A stretch of DNA of 64,000 bases from Siphonodentalium dalli. Taxonomy: Eukaryota > Mollusca > Scaphopoda > Gadilida > Siphonodentaliidae. Shown here in pieces: positions 1 through 11,140 of this stretch (the first letter of the stretch is position 1; each line of letters opens with the position of its first letter). Made by a program: the position numbers and the translations under genes. The DNA lies in NCBI GenBank assembly GCA_032622095.1, contig CP136069.1:49710760-49774759 (forward strand), given 5' to 3'. Below the pieces are notes generated by a model that was given only the letters and a program-made list of their open reading frames with translations, made no database searches and was not told where the DNA came from.

Positions 1-225
1 AGAACAAATCAACTATAAACAAACAATCCGCTGATCGTCCCGAACAAATCAACTATAAACAAACAATCCGCTGATCGTCCAGAACAAATCAACTATAAAC
101 AAACAATCCGCTGATCGTCCAGAACAAATCAACTATAAACAAACAATCCGCTGATCGTCCAGAACAAATCAACTATAAACAAACAATCCGCTGATCGTCC
201 CGAACAAATCAGCTATAAACAAGCG
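1..225. repeat. 40-bp tandem minisatellite
   Basis: Five full units of 40 bp run from base 1 to 200 and a sixth, changed and partial unit reaches about 225. Units differ at one or two positions (for example AGAACAAATC or CGAACAAATC at the unit start). The array begins at the window edge, so its true length is unknown. No coding role is visible. Confidence 0.97.
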
Positions 226-1353
226 AGAATGATTTCACTAACGAGATTTACTATATTTGATTTATATGATGGCAATGGACCTTTCCAAAGCTGTCAATCA
301 AATAATTAACAGCTGATATTTTCGTCCAATCAGCGACTGGGCCGCAAATGGCTATATTCAAACAACGTTTTCGTTGTCAAATCATAATAGACTGAGATTT
401 ATATTTGCGGCATGATGTTATAAATCTATCCGAGATTATAACAATGTTTTTCATTTGGCTTGACACTTGTCATAATTTTCACATTTAATGGCAAAACGAA
501 TGTTTCTCTGGTTTAGATATATTAAAGAGCTCAGGGATCTGTCTGTCTGTTCTGGTCTGTTTGCAATGTTTCTTCCACAGACCTTGACCGATTTCAACCA
601 AATTTGGTGTGGTGCCTCGGGGTACCCCGCCAGATATTATAACGGCCTTATTTTTTAAATTAAATTATTTTATTTTAATTTGCTTTTCAAAAATTTAAAT
701 TTTTGAGCAAGAAGTTTCAATCTAAAAATAAAAAGGAAATTTAAAAATTAATAAATTTTTTTGTTCAATTAAATAAAAAATAAAAAATTTAATTTAATAA
801 TTTTTTTTTTTAAATCAAACCTTTTAAAAGATCAAAATTTGCACTAAATCATATACATGCGTCTGTTTCAGCTAGTTAACATAAGGGCAAGTGCTGATGT
901 GTTCACTTCGGAAGTCAATCTCGGGTAACAGACACTATTTATGTGGATAAAGTATTTTTATCAGTGGGCGGTACTACCGTTGTGGATGTGGCCTGTGGAA
1001 AGCTCCATTATATAAAATATTGGTATAAGGGATTTTCATCTAATGGTATCATAATGGTTCTGAGGATGGGCCGGGGGATACTATCCGAAGATGTGCTCAC
1101 GAGGCCCAGCTTAAAATCAGTCCATCTGTGCCAGCGACTGGCTCTACAGAACCCCAGCTTGTCCAGTTTAACGCCGCGTCTGTAGACAAATAAATATTCG
1201 TTGATATTCGTTCGAAGTTGGGTTCGTGGAGATGTTAATTACAATTTAAAGTGACGTGAAACACTCCACTGTGGTGCATATATAGCGAATAAACTTGCAC
1301 ACAGCGGGTATTTTAATGAAGGTTGCATCAAAACTGCCAGCAATGGACGGTCA
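226..1353. other. Non-coding, AT-rich stretch with short repeat debris
   Basis: No credible gene is seen. Bases 640-845 are very AT-rich with long T and A runs. Around 530-640 there is a GTCTGTCTG run followed by a segment reading like 'accgatttcaaccaaattt', a style of sequence common in dispersed repeats of marine invertebrates. Short reading frames here have no recognisable domain. Confidence 0.6.
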
Positions 1354-1400
1354 TTGATAGCTGTGGAAAGGTCCATTATGGACCTTTCCACAGCTATCAA
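1354..1400. repeat. Near-perfect 23-bp-arm palindrome
   Basis: Bases 1354-1376 and 1378-1400 are exact reverse complements separated by one base, so they can form a cruciform or a tight hairpin. Sequence resembling the right half also occurs at about 270-320, which suggests a dispersed repeat or MITE terminus. Confidence 0.9.
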
Positions 1401-2186
1401 TCAATAATTAATAGCAGATATTTTCTACCAATCACGAATGAGCCGATCACTTGCTGCAACGAAAATTCTTTGTTCACCATAATGGTTATATCAGCGCGTA
1501 CTTCCAGTTTGCCTTTATTATATGCTTGCCTATAAAATAGCTGAACATTACCGAATCGTACAGTCATGCCCTAAATAATCGACTCCTCAACCACAGCATA
1601 ATTATGGGTAATTTTTCCGGATTTAGTCGGAAATATAGCTTGTTGCCATTCATCGGAAAGCTCTCACTGAGAGTAGATTATTTAACATAATTAACACAAA
1701 TTTAAAAACAATATTATACGAACATATATATGCATGCGTTATGTCACACGTTACAGACAGATCAATTCATGTAAGCCAATATTAATTAATTCAAAATACG
1801 GCGAGGTTTCATATCTGACCATATGTACAAAAAGCACGGTCAAAATCGAAATCAGAAATGGCTGGGCCATCAATGCAAACAATGAAACTAACATTCTATA
1901 AAATTATAATCACGTTAATCCGCTTGACCAAGTGCAAAAACTCGCTGACACCATGAGCTGTGTACTGTTTCCATCTCTATTTTCGCCGAGATAAAAACAA
2001 ATATTAACGTGAAGCGATATCTATTGAATGTCAACTGTATTCAAACCGTTTATGGTGTGAAGCCAGGTTGTTCTTATTAGACGGGAGGCAGTTTATGACA
2101 CATTAAGTAACAAACATTCCATTGAGTGAAGTACTTTTGTACATCGAATTATGCGCTTTTGAATATGCTTTCATGTACAAAAACAG
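1401..2186. other. Non-coding stretch, nothing recognised
   Basis: No reading frame with a recognisable domain, no RNA gene and no clear repeat boundary were seen between the palindrome and the hAT relic. Confidence 0.5.
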
Positions 2187-2267
2187 TTTGGCCGAATGAA
2201 ATTTGTATTGGCCAATTTCGAAAAAAAATGGCCATTGGCCATTTGCCGCCGACAGCGCGAACATTTG
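2187..2267 (+). mobile_element. hAT element relic, right terminus only
   Basis: The segment aligns by eye with the right end of the complete hAT-like element ending at 27174: repeated GGCCAA(T) motifs followed by AGCGCGAACATTTG where the complete element has AGCGCGAACACTG. No matching left end or target duplication was found, so this is a decayed fragment. Confidence 0.6.
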
Positions 2268-2313
2268 CCTAACAAATACTTTGTGTAATTGATCTTGCGA
2301 GATAACTGAAAGC

Positions 2314-3088
2314 TAAGTAATGGTTAGAGTACAAGAATAGTTCTTTACCAGAATAAATCGAGTCGGAGACGAGATTTATTCTGGTAAAGAACTATTCGCG
2401 TGCTCTGACCTACTTAGAGCACAATTGACCGCACATAATGCGATTATCTCGAAATACGCAATTGATCGTGCGTTGAACACGACGTACAATCCGTGCGCTG
2501 GCCGAGATGAACACAATGACCCGTTAGCCACACCAATCATCGTGATTACCCATGCAGTGATCGCCGTTGAATGTGAATAAATATGTCCGAAGCGACACGG
2601 ATTAACGTGTGACGCGTTTTCACAAATCAAGTCACTCGCAGATGTGTTTGGAAAGTCAAATGTGGAAGTCGCATGATTATGTCTTACTATTATTATATAC
2701 ATTGTATAAGTGGATCATGAATTCCGAAGAAGTCTGTGTGCCAGAATGATGACATGGAATTTGGACCTGTAACCAACTACTTTTTGCCAAAGGTAATGCT
2801 GCACATCATTATTATGTGACAATCGTGTCGCCTTTTCAAGAAACTGTTTCGAAATTACTACCATAATAGTCCATTGGTTCCTCCAGATTCTCCAGATACA
2901 AGTTCTGTTGTTTGTTATATCGGATATGTGGAGCGCTATATAGTGAAGTGGTGATTCTGTTGGATTATTGGATATATCACTATTTAGTGGTTCTAAATGT
3001 AAATGTTAATTCGTTTAGTTTCATCGTTGGATTAGTGGTCCTGTCCTGAGAATATTTTCGGAACTGGATTAGTTTTGTGGAATAATTA
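2314..3088. repeat. 775-bp tandem duplication, copy 1
   Basis: This block and the next (from 3089) are nearly identical over about 775 bp, adjacent and in the same orientation. By eye they differ by one substitution and one small CAACCAA-type insertion. Each begins with a hairpin whose arms (AATAGTTCTTTACCAG and its complement, 24 bp in all) flank a short GAGTCGGAGAC spacer. A 108-codon minus-strand frame is identical in both copies but has no recognisable domain. The opposite strand also has a stretch with amino-acid-like character but it is broken by stops. Confidence 0.93.
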
Positions 3089-3870
3089 TAAGTAATGGTT
3101 AGAGTACAAGAATAGTTCTTTACCAGAATAAATCGAGTCGGAGACGAGATTTATTCTGGTAAAGAACTATTCGCGTGCTCTGACCTACTTAGAGCACAAT
3201 TGACCGCACATAATGCGATTATCTCGAAATACGCAATTGATCGTGCGTTGAACACGACGTACAATCCGTGCGCTGGCCGAGATGAACACAATGACCCGTT
3301 AGCCACACCAATCATCGTGATTACCCATGCAGTGATCGCCGTTGAATGTGAATAAATATGTCCGAAGCGACACGGATTAACGTGTGACGCGTTTTCACAA
3401 ATCAAGTCACTCGCAGATGTGTTTGGAAAGTCAAATGTGGAAGTCGCATGATTATGTCTTACTATTATTATATACATTGTATAAGTGGATCATGAATTCC
3501 GAAGAAGTCTGTGTGCCAGAATGATGACATGGAATTTGGACCTGTAACCAACAACCAACTACTTTTTGCCAAAGGTAATGCTGCACATCATTATTATGTG
3601 ACAAACGTGTCGCCTTTTCAAGAAACTGTTTCGAAATTACTACCATAATAGTCCATTGGTTCCTCCAGATTCTCCAGATACAAGTTCTGTTGTTTGTTAT
3701 ATCGGATATGTGGAGCGCTATATAGTGAAGTGGTGATTCTGTTGGATTATTGGATATATCACTATTTAGTGGTTCTAAATGTAAATGTTAATTCGTTTAG
3801 TTTCATCGTTGGATTAGTGGTCCTGTCCTGAGAATATTTTCGGAACTGGATTAGTTTTGTGGAATAATTA
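3089..3870. repeat. 775-bp tandem duplication, copy 2
   Basis: Second copy of the block starting at 2314, about 7 bp longer because of a duplicated CAACCAA at about 3545-3556. The near identity points to a recent duplication. An LTR pair is not supported because the copies are directly adjacent with no internal region. Confidence 0.93.
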
Positions 3871-4880
3871 TAATAAATGTAATTATTCTACTAGTTAATA
3901 AATAATTCAACCAATGCATGTGTTACTATTGCCACCCCTCCGTTCGTCCTGTTGATGTATATATATATATATATTGTATTTTTGGTAAATTACACCCAAT
4001 TCCCAAGGCTGGCAAACTAATATTTCAGTGATATCCCATTGTTCGAGACGCGCCACTCTTAACAAACAAATCGCGCGGTCGTTTCAATGTAGCTTCAGTT
4101 ATTATACAAGAGGACGCACTGGAAAAAAAAACTTAGTCATAGCCTTAGTCAACCCGTAACTTAGTTATTTTTGACTAACGTAGCCAAAAGTAACTAAGTG
4201 TGACCTTAGTCACACCTTAGTTACTAAGGTTAATATTTTCTTGATTCAGTCATGCCGTCAAAACTCAATAGTATACTTATCGGCGACATATTATATGCGG
4301 CAATGACTCCATACAGTATGACTGAATCTTACTCTGCTGACATTTAATATGTATATAATATCGCATCCATCCTGTGTTAATCGGGTCGGTACGTCTATGG
4401 ACGAGTACGTAAATTTAACGGGACACACTATAAAGTGTATGCCGAGGCCGAGGCCGGCTCCAAATAAAAGGTGTAATCGGGGGTTTTGTGGCGTTTGCTC
4501 TGTTGTTTCTCAATGGATATTAATGAAATTTGGTGTATATGTCCGGACTGGGACATGGAATAGAATGACGTTTGAATTGTTTTTAAATTCACAAATTTGT
4601 TGATTTTATTCAACTTTTTCGTTCTGAAACACACTATAAAGTGTATACGGCCGGCTCCAATTAAAAGGTGTAAGCGGCTTATGTGCTTAGCGATATAGGT
4701 AATCGGATTAACTAACTGACGACTCTATAGACTATTAGTATTGGGTGTTTTGTATCACTTGAGGTTTTTGGTGAAATAATAATTTAGAAAGTGAAATACA
4801 TGATAAAATAAATTTAATCACAAAAGAATAATATAAAGACATTAAATTCACAGAATAAAACAAACATGCGACATACAATT

Positions 4881-5444
4881 TCATGTTCGGTGCTGGATGG
4901 CACCTCTCAGAATACGTTCAATTCTCCTCTTATATCGGACGATTCCGATATTCTGATCTTTTTTCTCAGGCTGGTGGAGATGTATTAGGTCGGAAGTGTC
5001 GAAGTCAGTAGGGTATCGGATGTCGGGAAAGCGGACGAATTTTTTCTTCAGTTTTTTCTAGATTCGTTTGTTAATCTTATTCTTCTGCTCTTCGAAGTCA
5101 TCTATCGATATATTGCCAGCTTTTTGAAAATTTCCTCGACGGAGAATTTCCCCAAACCATATCTCCCTTTTGCCGTTGTTGAGACGTTCGATTATTTTGA
5201 TCAGGCTTTTTACGATGGTTGCTCGTTTCGATCCTTTGCATATGTCGTTGCCGCCTATCTGTATGAAAACGACGTCAGGATTCCATCTTTCCAGTTGTTT
5301 CAGTTTGGTTGTGGTGATGGAGATCGTTGTTTTCATTCCACCTTTGCAAAAGAAACGTTTTTTGCCAGGCGTCAGAATGTGGTCGAAATCACGTAGTCGT
5401 CTGATGTAGCTGCTGCCAAAAAATGCGATCTTAGTATTGGACAT
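4881..5444 (-). pseudogene. SGNH/GDSL-like hydrolase, one in-frame stop
   Basis: Read on the minus strand from an ATG at 5444, the frame shows a GSSYIRRL segment in the place of the SGNH block I serine, a glycine-rich FFCKGGMKT segment, IQIGGNDI (block III GGND) and, after the stop, DLIHLH (block V D-x-x-H). These are the four hallmark blocks of SGNH esterases. A TAG codon at 5058-5060 interrupts the frame; reading continues in the same frame to a TGA at 4881-4883, for about 187 codons. The gene lies wholly inside the foldback element, so it is mobile-element cargo and not a host gene. SGNH esterase domains are known in some retrotransposon ORF1 proteins. Substrate unknown. Confidence 0.7.
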
Positions 5445-5574
5445 GATTATGCTGGTGTTTGAAATAAATTAGCTATTTCCCCGGCATGTTATATTGGTAG
5501 ATGGGAAAGAGTGAATTCATCTAACCATCAATCACCTTGGCAAGTTGTTTATTCAACAGGTGCGATATGCGGTA

Positions 5575-5911
5575 AACGTTATTGGCCCGTATCTTATATA
5601 CGGAAGGCGATGGTGACGTGGTCGAACCTTGGGGCTTGATACCGAGACCACTATTTGAATATTAATTTCGCATATAACCTGTATGATGAATATCATTGAT
5701 TATTCTTTATCATTTTATGGAGGCTATTATGTCATACTTGTGACATTAATATTCAGATAGTTGTCTCGGTATCGTCTCCATATTGTCGCCATTGCTTTGC
5801 CAACGTTATTGGCCCGTATCTTATATACGGAAGGCGATGGTGACGTGGTCGGAACTTGGGGCTTGATACCGAGACCACTATTTGAATATTAATTTCGCAT
5901 ATAACCTGTAT
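5575..5911. repeat. 110-bp direct repeat inside the foldback element
   Basis: Bases 5575-5684 and 5802-5911 are nearly identical direct copies. The 117-bp spacer ends in sequence partly complementary to the repeat (a GTCTCGGTATC segment against GATACCGAGAC). This may be a partial dimer of a small element. Confidence 0.88.
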
Positions 5912-6467
5912 CGTTGAATTTCATGTATGTCTCATGTTTGTTATTATATTTTATGTATTTATTATATATGTATTATGATTAAATAAAGTTATCGTTTAAA
6001 ATAAAATAAAAGTGTTTAAATTATTATTTTGCCAATTTTAAAATTTATTTTATCATGAATTTCACTTTCTAAATTATTATTTCCCCAAAATGCTCAAGTG
6101 ATACAAAACTTCATGACTAATAGCCTAGAGTCGTCAAGACAAATAGTCTAGAGTTAATCCGATTACCTATATCGCTAAGCACATAAGCCGCTTACACCTT
6201 TTAATTGGAGCCGGCCGTATACACTTTATAGTGTGTTTCAGAACGAAAAAGTTGAATAAAATCAACAAATTTGTGAATTTAAAAACAATTCAAACGTCAT
6301 TCTATTCCATGTCCCAGTCCGGACATATACACAAAATTTCATTAATATCCATTGAGAAACAACAGAGCAAACGCCACAAAACCCCCGATTACACCTTTTA
6401 TTTGGAGCCGGCCTCGGCCTCGGCATACACTTTATAGTGTGTCCCAATTTAACGCAAATTATTGTCA

Positions 6468-6766
6468 CGCAATACGATAGGGGAACGTTGTGTGCGTAAC
6501 GTAACTATCGCAAGTATAACGTACTCTGAAAACTACTTATCGCCAAATTCATGTTTCAAAGCCTTCAAACATTTTAAACATGTCATCTTCAGCTTCTTTT
6601 ATTTTATTTTTATGAAAATGAATAATAAATGGGGTGATAAATATGTATACAACGACAAATAGAATCAAATTGGCCATTTTGACGTGAAACTCAGGACAGG
6701 CAACCCAGGTACAAAAATTGGTGAAATATGAGTACGAACGTAAAAGTGTTCCCCTATCGTATTGCG
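6468..6766. mobile_element. 299-bp MITE with 19-bp terminal inverted repeats
   Basis: CGCAATACGATAGGGGAAC (6468-6486) and its exact reverse complement (6748-6766) bound a non-coding 299-bp segment. Copy B of the host element lacks this segment at the equivalent place, so it is an insertion. No clear target duplication was read. Confidence 0.85.
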
Positions 6767-8789
6767 ATAATCAGTCGCCAACCATTATGGTTTGCTGACA
6801 TTTTTAATTCGGAAAAATCACTAAAATCAGAGTGATTTAGACGTGATATTGGCGTCGAAAGAACTAAAAGAGACGACATATTACATAAATAACAACCATG
6901 GCGTATTTGGAGAGCGGATAAAACCAGGATAAAAGAGAAGTTAGGAAAATAATCTGCGAAACCGTTAATCGTGTATTGTTCATAATTTGTTGAACTAATT
7001 TATTATTCAGCTGCTTTCAACAAGTGGACAATTTGTCAATAATAGCTTGAATCTTTATTCTACATGTGAAAGAACGGCGCCTGAAATATGTGCTGCCAAC
7101 ATTAGATTTGTGCCTGATGACTCCTTCAAGGTTACATGTACCGTACACAATACTGCACAGTAGTCGGTACATAACGTGCGGTGAACGTTTTTCGCTGTGG
7201 CATTGTGGACGACTACCCCAAGTTGAAGTTCATTCCGGCTTGGTTTGGTGATCGAGACTGTTACCTGTTCGATTGCGGACAGTTGTTAAAGACGGTCTGA
7301 TTTCGGTGAACTCCTTTGATAACCGCACAAGTTTAAATTCTGCGAAAAAAGGCAATTTCCACTAAATTCATCGAGAGCAGTGATGCATGCCAATTAATCG
7401 ATGAATCATGACATGATCTATTCAATCGAATCAAAGGTCTGACTTCATTCAGATGAACACAAGGCTGAAGCTTCGATGTCAAGTGACAATAATAACAACG
7501 ACTCAACGAGCAGCTATTAATATTAGAATGGTGAAAATGCAGTTGACAGTACGGTACTTGTTCAGAATCTGATTCTTTCCGAGCACATTGACATGCATGT
7601 ACAATTACAAGAGAGGATATGCGGCGCGCGCACCAGTGTAATTCACATAGCTCCAACGTCAAAAAAACAATGAAACTGATGCCGTGTAGTGATGGATGAT
7701 CACATACATGTATCTACAATTCCAACTTTACAATGACCCCGACCAATTCATCTGTGTTCATCATTGTTCATTGAAATGTGTGGATATGAGAAATTGTCAT
7801 TATTCGCCATGTTATCGTCAAGTTACCGGCATCACGACAATTTACCAGGAGTACACTGTTATTGGTTGGATGTTCTTATCAAACTATCTTCGGCTGATTC
7901 ACTGATATTTCATGGAAAATTGTCGCCAAGTCATTGCGCACAGTTACATGTTTATTGGATCTGCTGTTGTCCTGAAGGGACCAATCCCAAATGCCGGTAG
8001 CTGTTGTTGATATATACAGTAGTACAGTACCAGTCAAAAGAAGTGGTGTATTAAGCATGCTATTTTGGCAAGTGGAAACACTTATAAGCATGTCGCTTGT
8101 GATATTATTGCAATATTTTGCGCTTAATATGGTGACACTTTGCGCTCAAAATTGTGACATTTAAATCAAATGTTGCGAGGTTTGTTTCCGCGATTCACTC
8201 AAAATGTGACCGCAACAAAGCGTTCATAATTGCATGCATTTCTGAAAACACATTCATTTGTTAAATAGAGGTATTCACCAAGTGCTATGCCTGTGTGGAT
8301 ATGCACGCTTGTATCAAGCCAAGGCGGTGTTCCTGAAATTATTGTGACGAGCCTGAAGGCAAGTCACGATGTGTGTCGGAAACCCCACCGTGGCTTGATA
8401 CAAGCGCTCAGTTCCACACATAGTGGTGAAGATATTTATCATATAATTTTTCTTCTAAAAAAACTCTTCATTTCCTCCGATTTAATCTTCTATGTTGGTC
8501 GTTCGTTATCATTTTAATGTAAGCATAAATTTTTGTTTCAATTTGAAACAATTATCGACTGGTCAGATATTGAATGTATATTCAATGCATACTAGTATTC
8601 TGTGATGAATAATTTTCTTTCAAGATAAAACATTGTTTATATTGTCTAATTGTTTCAATAGTTAATAAAATTTATGTTGATACCTGTAAGTCATTATTTT
8701 CAGTTATTTTAATCTGCAGTTGCGATGTTCAGCTGAGGCTGCAGGGCTATGATACCCCCAATAATTAGGCCCAATTAAATGTACTATCT

Positions 8790-9035
8790 GGATACAGTGA
8801 TGACTTAGTCAAGCCTTAGTCATTTCTGACTAAGGCCTTAGTCATTTCCGACTAAGGCCTTAGTCATTTCTGACTAAGGGCTTATTTATTTCTGACTAAG
8901 GCCTTAGCCATTTCTGACTAAGGCCTTAGTCAGAAATGACTAAGGGCAACCTTAGTCATTTCTGACTAAGCTAAGTTAGTTAGTTTTGAGACGGGGGTTC
9001 TGACTAAGGTAACTTAGTTACTTTTGACTAAGTTT
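8790..9035. repeat. Subterminal palindromic CTTAGTCA repeats
   Basis: At least seven units of the form CTTAGTCATTTCTGACTAAG, itself an inverted repeat of CTTAGTCA, lie in tandem inside the right end of element A. The same octamer recurs at the left end (4130-4230) and in copy B. Clusters of subterminal motifs are usual transposase-binding regions in CACTA-type elements; binding here is inferred. Confidence 0.85.
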
Positions 9036-9047
9036 GTTTTTTCAGTG

Positions 9048-9661
9048 CGTGCATCCCCCACCCGCACTCCCCTTATACGCCGTCCCTATATATGTGCCTG
9101 CTTAGTATATTAGAGGTGCATAAATAGTAACGGCGTATAATGGCAGTGTGTTTGGGGGAAGCAGAGCGCTGTTCGTGCCCCTGTGGCCTCTGGTAATTGA
9201 AGCTACTTCGAAGCGACCGTGCGATTTGTCTGTTGTGAGTGAGTTGAGTGTGCCTAACAATGGGGTAATCATTGAACTATTCATTCGCCAGCCTTGGGAA
9301 TCGGTGTGCTTTACCAAAAATCAGGGAACGATTGCAACAATGGGATTGTGCTCTAAATAGTTTTACAGGCAATTTTCAGTAACATCGCTACAGATGGAAC
9401 TACAGACTTGTTGTTGACTATCGTAGTTAGGCGCGGTACGGATTTTTTTGACAAGCATTTTAAGATATTTTTCTGGCACATTATAGGTTGCTGTATCGAA
9501 AGGCCTGCAAAAAAGTCGAAGCAAATTTGCCAGTTTGTGCAGGCGGCCTATATGTAAACAGTTAATATAATTGCGTGTTTGATTGAGTGAGAATGCGCAC
9601 GTCCTTCAGTATTGATTGTTTATTTGCAAAGCCAACATTTAAGTTGGAACATAGCCGAACA
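9048..9661. other. Intergenic segment between element A and Helitron A
   Basis: No gene was recognised. Bases 9364-9405 (caggcaattttcagtaac and following) resemble the 3' part of the repeat copies at 38925, 51831 and 52212. Confidence 0.45.
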
Positions 9662-9681
9662 TCTATTATATATTTTGGAAG

Positions 9682-9682
<1 letters not shown>

Positions 9683-9712
<30 letters not shown>

Positions 9713-9740
9713 GGAGGGTGTGTGTGTGTGTGTCTGTGTG
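9683..9740. repeat. (GT)n microsatellite
   Basis: A GT/TG dinucleotide run broken by a short GGGAGGG segment lies just after the Helitron 5' terminus. Helitron B has a shorter version at the equivalent place. Confidence 0.95.
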
Positions 9741-11140
9741 TTCGCGATGGACTGCGAAAATTACTTTATCTTGTTATATTCGATATATTGAAACCATAAA
9801 GATCGTTCCCTTGCGCGTGAATAAAATATTAGGACATTTATATTATATACAGGACAATAATTCGACACTAATGACACTCAATTAAAATTAAGTATCCCAC
9901 ACCGCCTCCACTTCCTATTCCTGCTCAGTTTTTTTTTCTCCTTTCCGTGGGGTTACCGCTACTCCTCGGGGGAGATGATCATTTGCTGGTGCCTGATATG
10001 GTTTCATACGCCCTATGATCCTGGTCTGTTGTTGGCTATTATTTCTATAGCCATCCAGCCGTTTTTCTTAGTGGGTATAGGAACTGGAGCCAGTGAATAA
10101 TTTGCACAATCAGTCTGAATTATAACGATATGAACCCTCGATATTAGATGGGACATATAAATTATGCCAATATCAGTGCTCGTCCGTCCGTCTGCATTAT
10201 TTACCATAGGTGTAAAAATATTCTATTTTATCTGAGATATTTCAAACTATACTGCTTGTCCCATGTGCAAATATAATCGCATGTGGTGTATCAAGACTAG
10301 TTTTAATACCAGTCGCACTAAAATCGAACTACTTTGCGCATTATTGCAGCCTCAAAGCACTGGCTGTCTAACATAAGCCCTTCACTCTGCCCCTGTACCA
10401 TAGCTTATTATATATATTATATAGTAATTATATATTACGATTGTATTTATAATTGTATCCCATGTTGAGCCCTGTAAATATTGTGTTGCATATGTATATG
10501 ATACGCTCTCTCAATTAGACAGACATTTCTATGATATAATTTCAGACTCATCTACTCCTGACTTACCTCATCGCTCCACGTTCCCCTTCTTAAAATGTAC
10601 GTCACATGAATATTTCCACATCTCTCTTATGCCGTCCCCATTAGATAAAATGAATCTCATTGAAACATTCCAGGTACGCTACCCCATCCGGTAGAATAGC
10701 GGTACATGTCTGAAATATGAACATCTGTACACATCTGAATATACCAGAACATATCTTTAAAGTACCTGAACATTGAAGCATTGCATATCGCCAAAACATA
10801 TTGATTATCCCCATTTCCATAGATGTTCCTAGATAACGATTACACAGATAAAGTTTCCGATCGGCCGGCACAACCATACTTGGTATGCACTCTATTGCTA
10901 TTCAAGCTATCTTTATTCTCTCGTTCACTTTACTCAGCTGCTCTTCTGTTCTACTATGTTCTCTTCCCCCTACTTACTCACCCCCACCTAGCAAACAGAC
11001 TGGGTTGAAAACAATTTTAAAACACACCAATGATACATATACATTTATATATGGTGCCAGAGTATGCTCTATTTATATGTTTGTTACTATGCACCGAGGA
11101 TGCCCAAAGCAGAACTGTTCTCAGGATTTTGACATGACTT

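Larger units (their letters stand above)
4420..6445. mobile_element. Foldback element with about 410-bp inverted arms
   Basis: Left arm 4420-4830 and right arm about 6035-6445 are inverted copies. The tips read GGGACACACTATAAAG and its complement. The 8-bp AATTTAAC occurs directly on both sides (4412-4419 and 6446-6453) and is read as the target duplication. Each arm holds two stacked versions of the tip motif (at 4420 and 4627 on the left), as if one terminus was duplicated or one element landed in another. The interior carries the SGNH pseudogene and a 110-bp direct repeat. Long arms with an 8-bp duplication could fit a MULE-like or other superfamily; the class is not settled. Confidence 0.82.
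4117..9047. mobile_element. CACTG-ended DNA transposon A (CMC-like), with nested insertions
   Basis: The left end reads CACTGGAAAAAA... and the right end TTTTTTCAGTG; both lead into TTAGTCA/TGACTAAG-rich termini. A second copy with the same ends and order of internal sequence lies at 60457-62751. Each copy is flanked by a 2-bp direct repeat (CG here, AA there). CACTA/CACTG ends and short duplications are features of the CMC group (CACTA, Mirage, Chapaev), so I infer membership there. No transposase is recognised. Two elements have inserted (4420-6445 and 6468-6766), and without them the copy is about 2.6 kb. Confidence 0.75.

Noticed and set aside
2376-3477. Identical 108-codon minus-strand frames as a duplicated gene
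   Set aside because: Identity is due to the recent 775-bp duplication. There is no domain, signal peptide or splice context, and no sign of selection can be read.
2314-3870. Pair of LTRs
   Set aside because: The copies are directly adjacent with no internal region, primer site or terminal TG..CA with target duplication.
7066-8000. Conserved small proteins shared by elements A and B
   Set aside because: The two elements are homologous DNA, and the frames are not preserved better than the surrounding sequence and lack transposase motifs. An ancient degenerate transposase cannot be excluded.
9587-9885. Cys/Val-rich protein
   Set aside because: Translation of the (GT)n tract in Helitron A.
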